Origin: Nonomuraea aurantiaca
GTDB taxonomy: Bacteria > Actinomycetota > Actinomycetes > Streptosporangiales > Streptosporangiaceae
Reading direction: 5' to 3'
NCBI RefSeq assembly: GCF_020215705.1
Contig: NZ_JAIWNB010000009.1
Coordinates: forward strand, 1-64,000
Length of the DNA: 64,000 bases
Part shown: positions 31,024 through 39,644 of the stretch, piece after piece
How positions within the stretch are numbered: the first letter of the stretch is position 1
Layout: each line of letters begins with the position of its first letter
Notes under the pieces: model-generated
Database searches by the model: none
Told to the model about the DNA's origin: nothing
What the model saw: the letters and a program-made list of their open reading frames with translations, nothing else
Made by a program: the position numbers and the translations under genes

Positions 31024-32298
31024 ATGCCGACCGACGACCCCACGACCGGCCGGCCGGCGGCCCGCTGGGACGCGTTCGCCCTCGCCCGTGCCCGAGTCGT
31101 CTTTGACGCACTCGAACACCTCGTCGGCGGATTCGGCACATCGTTCCTGGCGTTGATCGCCTTCGCGCTGGTGATCGCCACCGCGGTCACCAGCCTCGTC
31201 GGCGTGGGCCTGCTGCTGGCGCCCGTCACGCTGCGCGTGGTGCGTGTCGTCGCCGATCGGGAACGCGGGCGGCTCTCCCGCTGGGGTCCGGAGGTCGTCG
31301 GGCCGGAGCCGATACCGCACGGGCTGCGCGCCGCCCTCGCGGACTCGGCCGTACGCGGGGAAGTGGGCTGGGTGGCGACGCATGCCGTCTTCGGGCTGCT
31401 TGTCGGTGCGATCGGTCTCTCGCTGCCCCTCTACGCGGTGCGTGACATCCCCTTCCCGCTGTACTGGCGGCTGCTGCCACCGGACGTGGCGGCCACGTCG
31501 GCCAGTGGGCTCTGGACCGTGCAGGGCTGGCCCAGCGCCCTGGCCGTCTCCCTGCTGGGCATCGGCTGGATCGTCATCACCGCCACGATCACCCCGGGTA
31601 TGGCGCGGCTGCAGGCCTGGCCCGGCCGCCGGCTCCTGGCGCCCGCCTCCGGCACCGACCTCGCGCTGCGCGTCGTACAGCTCACCGCGACCCGCGCCGC
31701 CGCGCTCGACGCGCACTCCGCCGAGCTGCGGCGCATCGAGCGGTCGCTGCACGACGGGACACAGAACCGGATCGTCGCCGTCAACGTCCTGCTCGGCGCG
31801 GCGCGCCGGGCTCTGACCCGCGACCCGGCCAGCGCCGAGGCCATTCTCGAACGCGCGCAGGACGCCGCCGAGCAGGCACTCGCCGAGCTTCGCGGGGTCG
31901 TCCGCAGCATCCTGCCGCCGGTGCTGACCGACCGGAGCCTCTCGGACGCGCTCACCGGTCTGGCCACGGCCTGCCCGGTGCCCTGCCGGATCGACGCCGA
32001 CCTGCCCGTCCGGTGCGCCTCCTCGGTCGAGGCGACGGCCTACTTCGTGGTGGCCGAGACGCTCACCAACATCGCCAAGCACAGCCGTGCCGGGCGCGCC
32101 GATGTCCTGGTCCGCCTCCAGGACGACCGGCTCCAGCTGCGGATCACCGATGACGGCCAGGGCGGGGCGGACGAACGCAACGGGTCCGGGTTCGTCGGCA
32201 TCCGCCGCCGTACCGAAGCACACGATGGGACATTCATGCTGACCAGCCCGCCCGGTGGGCCCACCACCGTGACCGTGAGCCTGCCATGCGGATCGTGA
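31024..32298 (+). CDS. Sensor histidine kinase, NarL/DesK-type
   Basis: A 424-aa membrane kinase. Hydrophobic segments occur near residues 40-70, 110-140 and 170-200 (about four helices), with no large sensor domain. The HisKA_3 box is ERSLHDGTQNRIVAVNVLLG with the phosphorylated His in SLHDG. The HATPase_c domain has ETLTNIAKHSRAG (N-box), ITDDGQGG (G1) and GSGFVGIRRR (G2). AAGGAGGT lies just before the ATG, an almost ideal ribosome site. The response regulator overlaps its end by 13 bases. Signal probably membrane-borne; unknown. Confidence 0.88.
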   Translation: MPTDDPTTGRPAARWDAFALARARVVFDALEHLVGGFGTSFLALIAFALVIATAVTSLVGVGLLLAPVTLRVVRVVADRERGRLSRWGPEVVGPEPIPHGLRAALADSAVRGEVGWVATHAVFGLLVGAIGLSLPLYAVRDIPFPLYWRLLPPDVAATSASGLWTVQGWPSALAVSLLGIGWIVITATITPGMARLQAWPGRRLLAPASGTDLALRVVQLTATRAAALDAHSAELRRIERSLHDGTQNRIVAVNVLLGAARRALTRDPASAEAILERAQDAAEQALAELRGVVRSILPPVLTDRSLSDALTGLATACPVPCRIDADLPVRCASSVEATAYFVVAETLTNIAKHSRAGRADVLVRLQDDRLQLRITDDGQGGADERNGSGFVGIRRRTEAHDGTFMLTSPPGGPTTVTVSLPCGS

Positions 32299-32945
32299 TC
32301 GCCGAGGACGATCCGCTCCTGCGCGAAGGGCTCGCGCTGCTGCTCCGCGCCGAGGGGATCGACGTCGTGGCCACCGCCGGTGACCCCGGCGGTTTCCTGG
32401 AGGCCGTCGGTGTCCACCAGCCGGACGTCGCGATCGTCGACGTACGGATGCCGCCGACCCACACCGACGAGGGGATCGTCGCGGCCGTCGAGGCCCGGCG
32501 GCGCCAGCCGGACCTGGCCGTGCTCGTGCTGTCCGCCTACGTCGAGCAGGCGTTCGCCACCGAGCTGCTCTCCCATGGCAGCTCCCGCCTCGGGTACCTG
32601 CTGAAGGAGCGGGTCGGGCGGGTGGACGAGTTCCTGAGCGCGCTGCATCGGGTGGCGGACGGGGGTACGGCCATCGATCCGGATGTCGTCGCGCAGCTGC
32701 TCGTACGCACCCGGCCCGACACCCGGCTGGAGCGCCTCAGCCCGCGCGAACGCGACGTGCTGGCCCTGATGGCCGAAGGTCTGGGCAACGCGGCCATCGC
32801 CGAGCGGCTCTTCGTCACCGATGGCGCCGTGCACAAGCACATCCGCAGCATCTTCGCCAAGCTCGACCTGGCGCCCACCGACCGGGCGGACCGGCGCGTC
32901 ACCGCCGTCCTGCACTACCTGGAGGACGCCAACCGCCGGGTCTGA
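32286..32945 (+). CDS. LuxR/NarL-type response regulator
   Basis: A 219-aa regulator. The receiver domain has the acidic pair E7-D8-D9, the phospho-acceptor Asp in AIVDVRMP (about residue 52) and the Lys in YLLKERVG. The LuxR-type HTH is near residues 150-205 (LSPRERDVLALMAEGLGNAAIAERLFVTDGAVHKHI). It is translationally coupled to the upstream kinase. Its targets may include the divergent small membrane protein at 30594. Confidence 0.9.
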   Translation: MRIVIAEDDPLLREGLALLLRAEGIDVVATAGDPGGFLEAVGVHQPDVAIVDVRMPPTHTDEGIVAAVEARRRQPDLAVLVLSAYVEQAFATELLSHGSSRLGYLLKERVGRVDEFLSALHRVADGGTAIDPDVVAQLLVRTRPDTRLERLSPRERDVLALMAEGLGNAAIAERLFVTDGAVHKHIRSIFAKLDLAPTDRADRRVTAVLHYLEDANRRV

Positions 32946-32965
32946 CCCGGCCGCCCGGCCCGGCG

Positions 32966-33163
32966 TCACTTGCTGGGCTGGGGTGTCTCGCAGGCGATCT
33001 TCGGGTTCATGCCGACATAGTTGAGAGGGCCGGCCACGATCGTCACGGCGATGGTGGCCAACTTGTTGCAGTTGTCGACCGGTCCTGAGTAGTAGTCACG
33101 CTGGCCCGCCGCGAAGGCGCCGACGATCAGCCAAAGGATCACCACTACTGACGCTAAGCGCAT
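32966..33163 (-). CDS. Small membrane protein
   Basis: A 65-aa protein with an N-terminal hydrophobic segment (MRLASVVVILWLIVGAFAAGQ) that may be a signal anchor, a middle part with YYSGPVDNCNKLA, and a second hydrophobic stretch (TIAVTIVAGPLNYVG). It has two cysteines. GGAGG precedes the ATG at 33163 by 8 bases. I know this short type to be common in actinobacterial genomes without a known role. Confidence 0.65.
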   Translation of the reverse strand: MRLASVVVILWLIVGAFAAGQRDYYSGPVDNCNKLATIAVTIVAGPLNYVGMNPKIACETPQPSK

Positions 33164-33247
33164 CGGTTCTACCTCCATCATCCGGCCTTGGTCACCAGTC
33201 TCTCCCCCTGGCGAGGCCGAGGAAACGGGCAGTTTTCCCACCGTCTG

Positions 33248-34159
33248 TCACTGAAGAGGAACCTTCGGCGACTTTCGGAGAGGAGGACCGCCGGTGGTCA
33301 GGTCCTTGACCTGGCCGGTGGTGCTGGTGGCCGCCAGAGCGACGGCGAACAGGATGAGCTGGTTGAGAATCTTCAGAAACACCAGCATCCCCACGGCTCC
33401 CGCGACCACCTGGTAGGCGGGGTTGGCCGCGGTGAGGTTGAGGTAGACCTGCCCGAGGGTCTTGAGGATCTCCAGGCCGATCGTGATGACGAGCGCCGGG
33501 CCGATCACCCTGCGCAGCGGCAGGTGCAGCCGGGGCGGGGCGGTCAGCAACGCCATGGCCAGCAGGGTGTTGATGCCGAGACCGATGACGAACGCGGCTG
33601 CGGACAGCATCCACTGGGCCCAGTCGGCGTCCGTGCCCACCGTGTGGACGGCCAGCCAGCTCAGCAGCCACTCGGCGGCGAAGGCGAGGGCGATCGACAG
33701 GAAGAGCAGCACACCGAGCCCGGCCACCACGCCCAGGTCGATGAGCTGGCGCAGGATGAACCTGCCCGGATATTCCTCGATCCGCCAGATCGCCCTGCTG
33801 GCCGAGCGCAGGGCGTCCATCCAGAACAGGCCCGTCAACGGCAGCGCGACGAACGCCACCGCCCCGGCCGTCGCCCGCGCGTCGATCAATGCCTGAACGT
33901 CCAGTCGCGGGAAGTTCTCGCTCAGATAGTGCTGCACCGCGATCAGCACCGGCGGATAGTCCAGGTACCGGCCGAGAATGGCGAACCCCAGCAGTGCGAG
34001 CGCGAAGGTGGCGAAGAAGGAGTAGTACGTGAGCGCGGCCGACAGCCGGCCGGCGTCCACCTTGTCGTAGCGGATCACGGCCCGGACGAGATGATCCAGC
34101 CAGCCATGACGACTTCTCGCCCGAGCCCAAGCCGCCGGCAACCGTCCGAGCTTGCTCAC
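33248..34159 (-). CDS. YihY/BrkB-family inner membrane protein
   Basis: A 303-aa integral membrane protein with about six helices. The family pattern is clear: RYDKVDAGRLSAALTYYSFFATFALALLGFAILGRYL near the start, then VALPLTGLFWMDALRSASRAIW and the helices LRQLIDLGVVAGLGVLLFLSIAL and LVFLKILNQLILFAVALAA. Despite the old label ribonuclease BN, it is a transporter-like membrane protein of uncertain function. I choose the GTG at 34159; the frame remains open to 34390 without family sequence. Confidence 0.8.
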   Translation of the reverse strand: MSKLGRLPAAWARARSRHGWLDHLVRAVIRYDKVDAGRLSAALTYYSFFATFALALLGFAILGRYLDYPPVLIAVQHYLSENFPRLDVQALIDARATAGAVAFVALPLTGLFWMDALRSASRAIWRIEEYPGRFILRQLIDLGVVAGLGVLLFLSIALAFAAEWLLSWLAVHTVGTDADWAQWMLSAAAFVIGLGINTLLAMALLTAPPRLHLPLRRVIGPALVITIGLEILKTLGQVYLNLTAANPAYQVVAGAVGMLVFLKILNQLILFAVALAATSTTGQVKDLTTGGPPLRKSPKVPLQ

Positions 34160-34253
34160 CGTACCGTCCAAAACCGCTCGATCTTCAGGCTGAGCCTCTA
34201 CCCGGGCGTGCGTCGAATCATCCTGGCCGCACCTTACTGGGCGGCCGGGATCC

Positions 34254-35465
34254 GTGCCTATCAGGAGCGGAGATGAGAGTCTGGAAGACGTGAAGCCGGA
34301 TCGGGGACCCCTCTGGGGGCTGGTGCCACCTACGCTGGCCAAGCTGGCCGCCTGGTGCGCCTGCTTGATCCTCATCGGCGTCGTGGCCAACTACGTGGTC
34401 GGCATCGTGGTGCTGATGCACCTCATCGCCCTGCCGGTCGCGGTCGCCCTGCTGCTGACCGCGCTGCTGTTCCCCCTCACCAGGCGGCTGCGCGGGATGG
34501 GTCTGCGGCCGATCTACGCCACGTGGGTCACCATGCTCGTCGCGTTCGCCGTGGTGGGCGGGACCGGCTGGGTCATCGGCGTACGGGCCAACGAGGAGTT
34601 TCCCGGCCTGGTCAAACAGGTGCAGCGGACCGCCAAGACGATGGAGGGCTGGCTCTACACGGGCCCGCTGCACGTCAGGCCGAACCAGCTCAGCAACTGG
34701 GTCGACGACATCGCCAACCTGGTCACCGAACAGCAGCGGCAGATCACCACGACCGTGCTCGCAGGCACCGTCGTGCTGCTCGAAGTGCTGGCCGCGACCG
34801 TCCTGCTGCTCTTCGTGACGTTCTTCCTGCTCAAGGACGGGGACCGGATCTGGGCGTGGTTCCTCAAGGAGTTCGGCACGGTCGCGCCACGGGTCGATCG
34901 CGCCGGGCGCACGGCCTGGGTCACACTCTCGCACTACGTACAGGGCACCGTGGCCGTGGCGGCGGTGCACGGCATCCTCATGGGCATCGTGCTCGCGGTC
35001 ATGGGCGTCCCGCTCTGGGCGGCGCTCGCCGTGCTGATCTTCCTGGCCAGTTTCATCCCGATCGTCGGCATCTTCTTCGCCGGAGCCGTCGCGACGCTGG
35101 TCACGCTCGGTGCGAAGGGTCCGATCTACGCGCTCGTCTTCGTCGGCATCCTGATCGTCGAGCAGCAGTTGGAGAACCACGTCCTCCAGCCGCTGATCGT
35201 CGGCCGGGCGCTCCACTTCCACCCACTGGCGATCATCATGGTGCTCTCCGTCGGCGGCATCCTGGCGGGGATCGCGGGCGCGATCGTGGCCGTGCCGATC
35301 GCCGCGATCCTGTACCGGTCGGTGCCCGAGCTCTTCCGGGACGAACCGCTCCCGCTCCCACCTGTGCCGGAGGCGGAACCACCGCCACACCACGGCAAAC
35401 CCGCCCAGACCGCCGGCGGACCAACGCTGCCTACCGGGCGACGCGATGATGCGCGGCGGGACTAG
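34254..35465 (+). CDS. AI-2E family transporter (PerM/TqsA-like)
   Basis: A membrane protein of about 403 aa. It has the family's two N-terminal helix pairs, a soluble loop (residues 105-155, VQRTAKTMEGWLYTGPLHVRPNQL) and the conserved TM core (FLLKDGDRIWAWFLKEF, GILMGIVLAVMGVPLWAALAVLIFLASFIPIVGIFF, EQQLENHVLQPLIVGRALHFHPLAII). It ends in a Pro-rich cytosolic tail. The substrate is not certain for the family. Start GTG at 34254 or 34290. Its stop TAG lies in a CTAG shared with the convergent esterase gene. Confidence 0.85.
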   Translation: MPIRSGDESLEDVKPDRGPLWGLVPPTLAKLAAWCACLILIGVVANYVVGIVVLMHLIALPVAVALLLTALLFPLTRRLRGMGLRPIYATWVTMLVAFAVVGGTGWVIGVRANEEFPGLVKQVQRTAKTMEGWLYTGPLHVRPNQLSNWVDDIANLVTEQQRQITTTVLAGTVVLLEVLAATVLLLFVTFFLLKDGDRIWAWFLKEFGTVAPRVDRAGRTAWVTLSHYVQGTVAVAAVHGILMGIVLAVMGVPLWAALAVLIFLASFIPIVGIFFAGAVATLVTLGAKGPIYALVFVGILIVEQQLENHVLQPLIVGRALHFHPLAIIMVLSVGGILAGIAGAIVAVPIAAILYRSVPELFRDEPLPLPPVPEAEPPPHHGKPAQTAGGPTLPTGRRDDARRD

Positions 35466-36133
35466 GCGCTCGTGGCCAGGAGGATCTTCAGCAGCTCGTC
35501 AGGCGCGTCCCGCATCACGTTGTGCTTGGACGCGAGGGCATGCGCGCGCCACGACGGATCGGCGAGCGCCTGCTCGTAGGCCGGCTTGAAGGCCGACTCC
35601 CCCTCGCCCTCGGTCGCGTACACATAGTCCTTGCTCCGGAACCGGTCGAGCCCGCCGCGCAGGCGGATCGACTGGAGGAGGGAGGCCAGCGGGTGCGGCG
35701 TGGCCCGCGGATCGAAGAAGGGCAGAGGCGCGGTCGCGTAGCCGTTCGTGTGGGCGTCACCGATGTACCAGTTCCGCTGGTCGTCCGTGGCCAGGGTCCA
35801 GCAGGAGTCCCCGTCCACGGGTACGAAGGCGTCGACATAGACCAGACCGTCGACGCGCTCGGGGACACGGTCGGCGGCGCCGGTGATCACCATTCCGCCA
35901 TAGCTGTGCCCCACCAGGACGACCTCGGTGAGCTGCTCGTCCTCCAGGAGATTCACCACGTCGTCGATGTGCGTGTCCAGGTTGACCGAGGCGTTGAGCA
36001 GGTGCTTCCTGGCGCCCAGCCCAGTCAGCGTGATCGGGTACGCCTCGTGGCCGTGCTGCCGGAGCCGGCGCGCCAGCGGTTCGAAGCACCACGCGCCGTG
36101 GCAGGCGCCGGGAACGAGTACGAAGGTGGTCAT
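35462..36133 (-). CDS. Alpha/beta hydrolase, EstC/salicylate esterase-like
   Basis: A 223-aa hydrolase. It starts with FVLVPGACHGAWCFEPLARRLRQHGHEAYPITLTGLG, typical of the small plant-like MeNL/HNL esterase group. The nucleophile is the Ser in VGHSYGGMVITG (about residue 79), the acid lies in the C-terminal part, and the catalytic His is probably the one in ASKHNVMRDAPDEL. The ATG at 36133 has GAGGAA upstream. Alone between two convergent or divergent neighbours. It probably cleaves small esters. Confidence 0.82.
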   Translation of the reverse strand: MTTFVLVPGACHGAWCFEPLARRLRQHGHEAYPITLTGLGARKHLLNASVNLDTHIDDVVNLLEDEQLTEVVLVGHSYGGMVITGAADRVPERVDGLVYVDAFVPVDGDSCWTLATDDQRNWYIGDAHTNGYATAPLPFFDPRATPHPLASLLQSIRLRGGLDRFRSKDYVYATEGEGESAFKPAYEQALADPSWRAHALASKHNVMRDAPDELLKILLATSA

Positions 36134-36238
36134 CTGGGATTCCTCAGGTAGGTGGCTTATGTCCCCAGCCTTCAGCAGAGCGAGCCAGAAGTCCAAGAGA
36201 TAGTACGTCTCCTTACCAGAAGGAACAGTTATGGGCAC

Positions 36239-37378
36239 TCACGCGGTGAGCCGGGCGATCTGCCGTAGCTCGCCGCGAGTCGTCTCGCAGTCCAGCCGCC
36301 GGAGCTGGTCCACCACCCGGCCGGCCTGGGGGCTGTACTTGAGCTCCTCGGGACAGCTCTCCGCCACCTTCCTGAGCATGGCGGTGGCGGCTTCCGGGTT
36401 GCGGTCCATGGCGTGGGCCGTGGCCAGGGACAGGAAGTAGCGGGCCTGCCGGTCCTTGGCGTACAACCGGTCCGCGTCAACGTCCGCCGCCAGCCGGATG
36501 GCCTGCCGGAACCGTCCCATGCGGACCGCCACCACCATCGTGTGCAGGTCCACCTCGGTCATGAAGTCCGCGCCGAGCCGGTCGCCGAGCTTGCGGGCGC
36601 GGTTCAGCAGTTCCTCGGTGCGGAGGAGGTCGTTCTCCTCGGCGGTGGCCAGCGCCGCCGTCAGGTAGCAGGTGCCGATGGTCGGCGGGTCGTCCGTGAG
36701 CTCGGTCGCGGCCAGGCACAGGCGGCGGGCGTCGGCGTACCGGCCCAGGTGGATGAGGACTTCGGCCAGCTCGGCCCGCGTGAGCGCGGGCAGGAGGCGG
36801 TCGGCGGGCGCGGCGGCCACGGCGCGGTCGGCGGCCAGCAGGGCGAGCGGGTGGTGGCCGCAGCCGCGCAGCAGCGTCGCGAACAGCCGGTAGACGTCCG
36901 TGAGGTCGGCGGCGGCCGCCTCCCGGTCCTCGGTCTTCGCCTGCTCCGCCGACGTGTCGGCCATCAGCAGGAGGGCGGGCAGGCGACGGCGCAGCTCGGT
37001 GTAGCGCCTGGGCGAGCGCTGCCAGATCTCCCACGCCGACGACACGTGGCGATGGACGCGGTGCACGCTCTCGGCCACCCCGTCGGCGCACAGCCGGGGG
37101 AACAGCAGCGCCCGGCCGACGTCATCGCATTCGCCGTGGTCGCCCGTGGCCGGCAGTGTTATGGGGCCGCCGATGAGTTCGGAAAGGTCGTTGACGCGGA
37201 GCACATCGGCTATTCGCATGATGGTGGATAATCGGTCCAGCGGCCTGGCACCTTTTTCGACCAGCCGGAGCCATTCCTCGCTGCAGCCCACGAGGTTCGC
37301 CAGAATACGCCGGGACAGGCCGCGTGCGCGGCGCATGGCCATGATCCGGCCGCCGTCGACCAAGAAATCGCTGGCCAT
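36239..37378 (-). CDS. XRE-family regulator with TPR-like helical domain
   Basis: A 379-aa regulator. The HTH is at about residues 10-65 (GGRIMAMRRARGLSRRILANLVGCSEEWLRLVEKGARP). The rest is Ala/Leu-rich helical repeats of the TPR type (LLALLAADRAVAAAPADRLLPALTRAELAEVLIHLGRYADARRL), as in actinobacterial BldD-like or quorum-type sensors. It is divergent from the SufS-methyltransferase fusion gene with a 195-base spacer, and it may control it. No clear ribosome site before the ATG at 37378. Confidence 0.8.
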   Translation of the reverse strand: MASDFLVDGGRIMAMRRARGLSRRILANLVGCSEEWLRLVEKGARPLDRLSTIMRIADVLRVNDLSELIGGPITLPATGDHGECDDVGRALLFPRLCADGVAESVHRVHRHVSSAWEIWQRSPRRYTELRRRLPALLLMADTSAEQAKTEDREAAAADLTDVYRLFATLLRGCGHHPLALLAADRAVAAAPADRLLPALTRAELAEVLIHLGRYADARRLCLAATELTDDPPTIGTCYLTAALATAEENDLLRTEELLNRARKLGDRLGADFMTEVDLHTMVVAVRMGRFRQAIRLAADVDADRLYAKDRQARYFLSLATAHAMDRNPEAATAMLRKVAESCPEELKYSPQAGRVVDQLRRLDCETTRGELRQIARLTA

Positions 37379-37573
37379 GCCGCCAGATTAGGCGATGAAT
37401 TCGACGGCCACCGGCGGCCATAAATGACCGCCGCTTTCTGCCACCGGGCGCCGAAGAAAAAGCCGCTATCTTATTCGGAGAATCGTGGGATGCCGTCGCG
37501 CAACTCCAGTTGGATCCGGGCGGCCCGGCCGGGGTGAGACTGCCGCGACACCGTTCGGCAGGAGGAGACCACG

Positions 37574-39622
37574 ATGACGATCGACGTCGAGTCGACGCGG
37601 AAGGCATTCCCGTTCTTCGAGACAGCCGCTGACGGCTCCCGTCCACCCGTCTACCTCGACAGCGCCGCCACCACGCAGAAGCCGGCCGTGGTGCTCGACG
37701 CCCTCAACCACTACTACACGCGCGCCAACGCCAACGTGCACCGTGGCGTCTACCGCCTGGCCGTGGAGGCGACCGAGCTGTACGAAGGGGCCCGGCGCAA
37801 GGTCGCGGCCTTCGTCAACGCGCCGCGCGCCGATGAGATCGTCTTCACCAAGAACGCCACCGAGGCCACCAATCTCCTGGCCAACACGCTGATATGGGGC
37901 GACGGGCGGCTCCGGGTCGGTCCGGGCGACGAGATCGTCCTGACCGAGATGGAGCACCACTCCAACCTCATCCCCTGGCGGCTGCTCGCCGAGCGCGTGG
38001 GGGCGAAGGTCAGCTATCTGGGCATCACCGACGACGGCCGCCTGGACCTGTCCCGCCTGGCCGAGCTGGTCACGGAGCGGACCAAGGTCGTGGCGGTCGT
38101 GCACGCCTCGAACATCCTGGGCACCGTGAACCCCATCGCGCCGATCGCGGCCCGCGCGGCCGAGGTCGGCGCCCTGCTGGTCGTCGACGCGGCACAGTCG
38201 GTGCCGCATCTGGGGGTGGACGTCGCCGCTCTCGGGGCCGACTTCGTGACGTTCTCCGGGCACAAGATGTGCGGGCCCACCGGGATCGGCGTGCTGTGGG
38301 GCCGGCACGAGCTGCTGGCGGCGCTGCCGCCCTTCCTCGGCGGCGGCGAGATGATCGAGACGGTCAGCGTGGACGCCATGCACTACGCCGCGCCGCCGCT
38401 CAAGTTCGAGGCCGGGACGCCGCCGGTGGCGCAGGCGGTCGGCCTGGGGGCCGCGTGCGACTTCCTCTCAGAGATCGGGATGGACGCGGTCGCCGCCCAC
38501 GACCAGGCGCTGATCGAGTACGCGCTGGACCGGCTCGGCGAGGTGCCCGGCATCCGGTTCATCGGACCGGCGGACACCCGCGACCGGCTGCCGCTGCTCT
38601 CCTTCGTGGTGGACGGCATGCCGCTCCAGCAGGTGCGCACGGCCTTGGACGAGGCGGGGATCGCGGTCCGTTCGGGTCACCACTGCGCCCAGCTCGCGTG
38701 CAGCCGCTTCGGCATCCCGGCGGCCATCCGCGCCTCCTTCTACCTGTACAACTCGCCCGACGAGGTCGACGTCCTGGCCACGGCCCTGGAACAGGCGCGT
38801 GGCTCCCGGCCGGGCAAGGGCGCTCCGGCCACGGTGTACGAGGCCGCCGGCACCCGCCAGGTCCGCCCCTACCAGGAGGTCCTGGTGCCGGGGATCTTCC
38901 GGCCCTGGGCGTACCGGCTCGTCGAGGAGCTGGCCCCCGTGCAGGGAGCCAGGGCGCTCGACATCGGCACCGGGCCGGGCACGGTGGCCCGTGTCATGGC
39001 GGCGGCCGTGGGCGACGGCGGGGCCGTGGTCGGCACCGACCCGAGCCCGGCCATGCTCGCGCTCGCGCGGGAGGAGCCGCCCGTCAGCGGGGCCCCGATC
39101 CAGTACGTCGAGTGCGGCGCCGCTCCCCTGCACGTGTCCGACGAGGCGTTCGACCTGATCACCATGCAGCAGGTGCTCCAGTTCGTCCCGGACCGGCGCG
39201 CCGCGGTGGCCGAGATGCGCAGGGCCGCCCGTCCCGGCGCGCGGATCGCCATCGCCACCTGGTCGCCGCTCCCGCGCAACCCGCTCTTCCGCGCCCTGCA
39301 CGACGCGGTCGGCGCCGTGCTCGGCCCCGGACCGGCCGCGTTGTTCGAGGAGCCGTGGTCGCTGGGCGGGGAGGAGGTCGCCGCCCTGGTGGCGGAGGCG
39401 GGCTTCGGCCAGGTCGAGCTGCGCGAGTGGACGGTGCCGGTCACCATCCCCGGCGGACCGGACGCCCTGTGCTGCCTCTTCGACTTCTCGGCGGTCGGCC
39501 CGCACATCTCCGGCCATCGCCAGGACCTCCACGCCGCCGTCCGCGCGAACCTGGCTCACTGCACGGACGGGGATGGCGTGCACGCGGAGACTTCGGCGAG
39601 CGTGGTGACCGCCCGAGGCTGA
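37574..39622 (+). CDS. Fusion protein: SufS-type cysteine desulfurase + SAM-dependent methyltransferase
   Basis: A 682-aa two-domain protein in one frame. Residues 1-410 are a class V aminotransferase-fold desulfurase of the SufS/CsdA group: YLDSAATTQKP (27-37), EHHSNLIPW (127-135), the PLP lysine K231 in SGHKMCGPTGIG, and the catalytic C371 in RSGHHCAQ. Residues about 440-640 are a class I methyltransferase: LDIGTGPGTVARVM (462-475), GTDPSPAML (487-495) and DLITMQQVLQFVPD. Both active sites look intact. No SufBCDU genes are nearby, so a house-keeping Fe-S role is unlikely; coupled sulphur transfer and methylation of a small molecule or tRNA is one possibility (inference). The methyl acceptor is unknown. 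Confidence 0.85.
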   Translation: MTIDVESTRKAFPFFETAADGSRPPVYLDSAATTQKPAVVLDALNHYYTRANANVHRGVYRLAVEATELYEGARRKVAAFVNAPRADEIVFTKNATEATNLLANTLIWGDGRLRVGPGDEIVLTEMEHHSNLIPWRLLAERVGAKVSYLGITDDGRLDLSRLAELVTERTKVVAVVHASNILGTVNPIAPIAARAAEVGALLVVDAAQSVPHLGVDVAALGADFVTFSGHKMCGPTGIGVLWGRHELLAALPPFLGGGEMIETVSVDAMHYAAPPLKFEAGTPPVAQAVGLGAACDFLSEIGMDAVAAHDQALIEYALDRLGEVPGIRFIGPADTRDRLPLLSFVVDGMPLQQVRTALDEAGIAVRSGHHCAQLACSRFGIPAAIRASFYLYNSPDEVDVLATALEQARGSRPGKGAPATVYEAAGTRQVRPYQEVLVPGIFRPWAYRLVEELAPVQGARALDIGTGPGTVARVMAAAVGDGGAVVGTDPSPAMLALAREEPPVSGAPIQYVECGAAPLHVSDEAFDLITMQQVLQFVPDRRAAVAEMRRAARPGARIAIATWSPLPRNPLFRALHDAVGAVLGPGPAALFEEPWSLGGEEVAALVAEAGFGQVELREWTVPVTIPGGPDALCCLFDFSAVGPHISGHRQDLHAAVRANLAHCTDGDGVHAETSASVVTARG

Positions 39623-39644
39623 CCGTCAGAGACATGCGCGAGTC

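Noticed and set aside
37574-39622. Encapsulin cargo desulfurase
   Set aside because: No encapsulin shell gene is near and the extra region is a C-terminal methyltransferase, not a disordered N-terminal targeting region.
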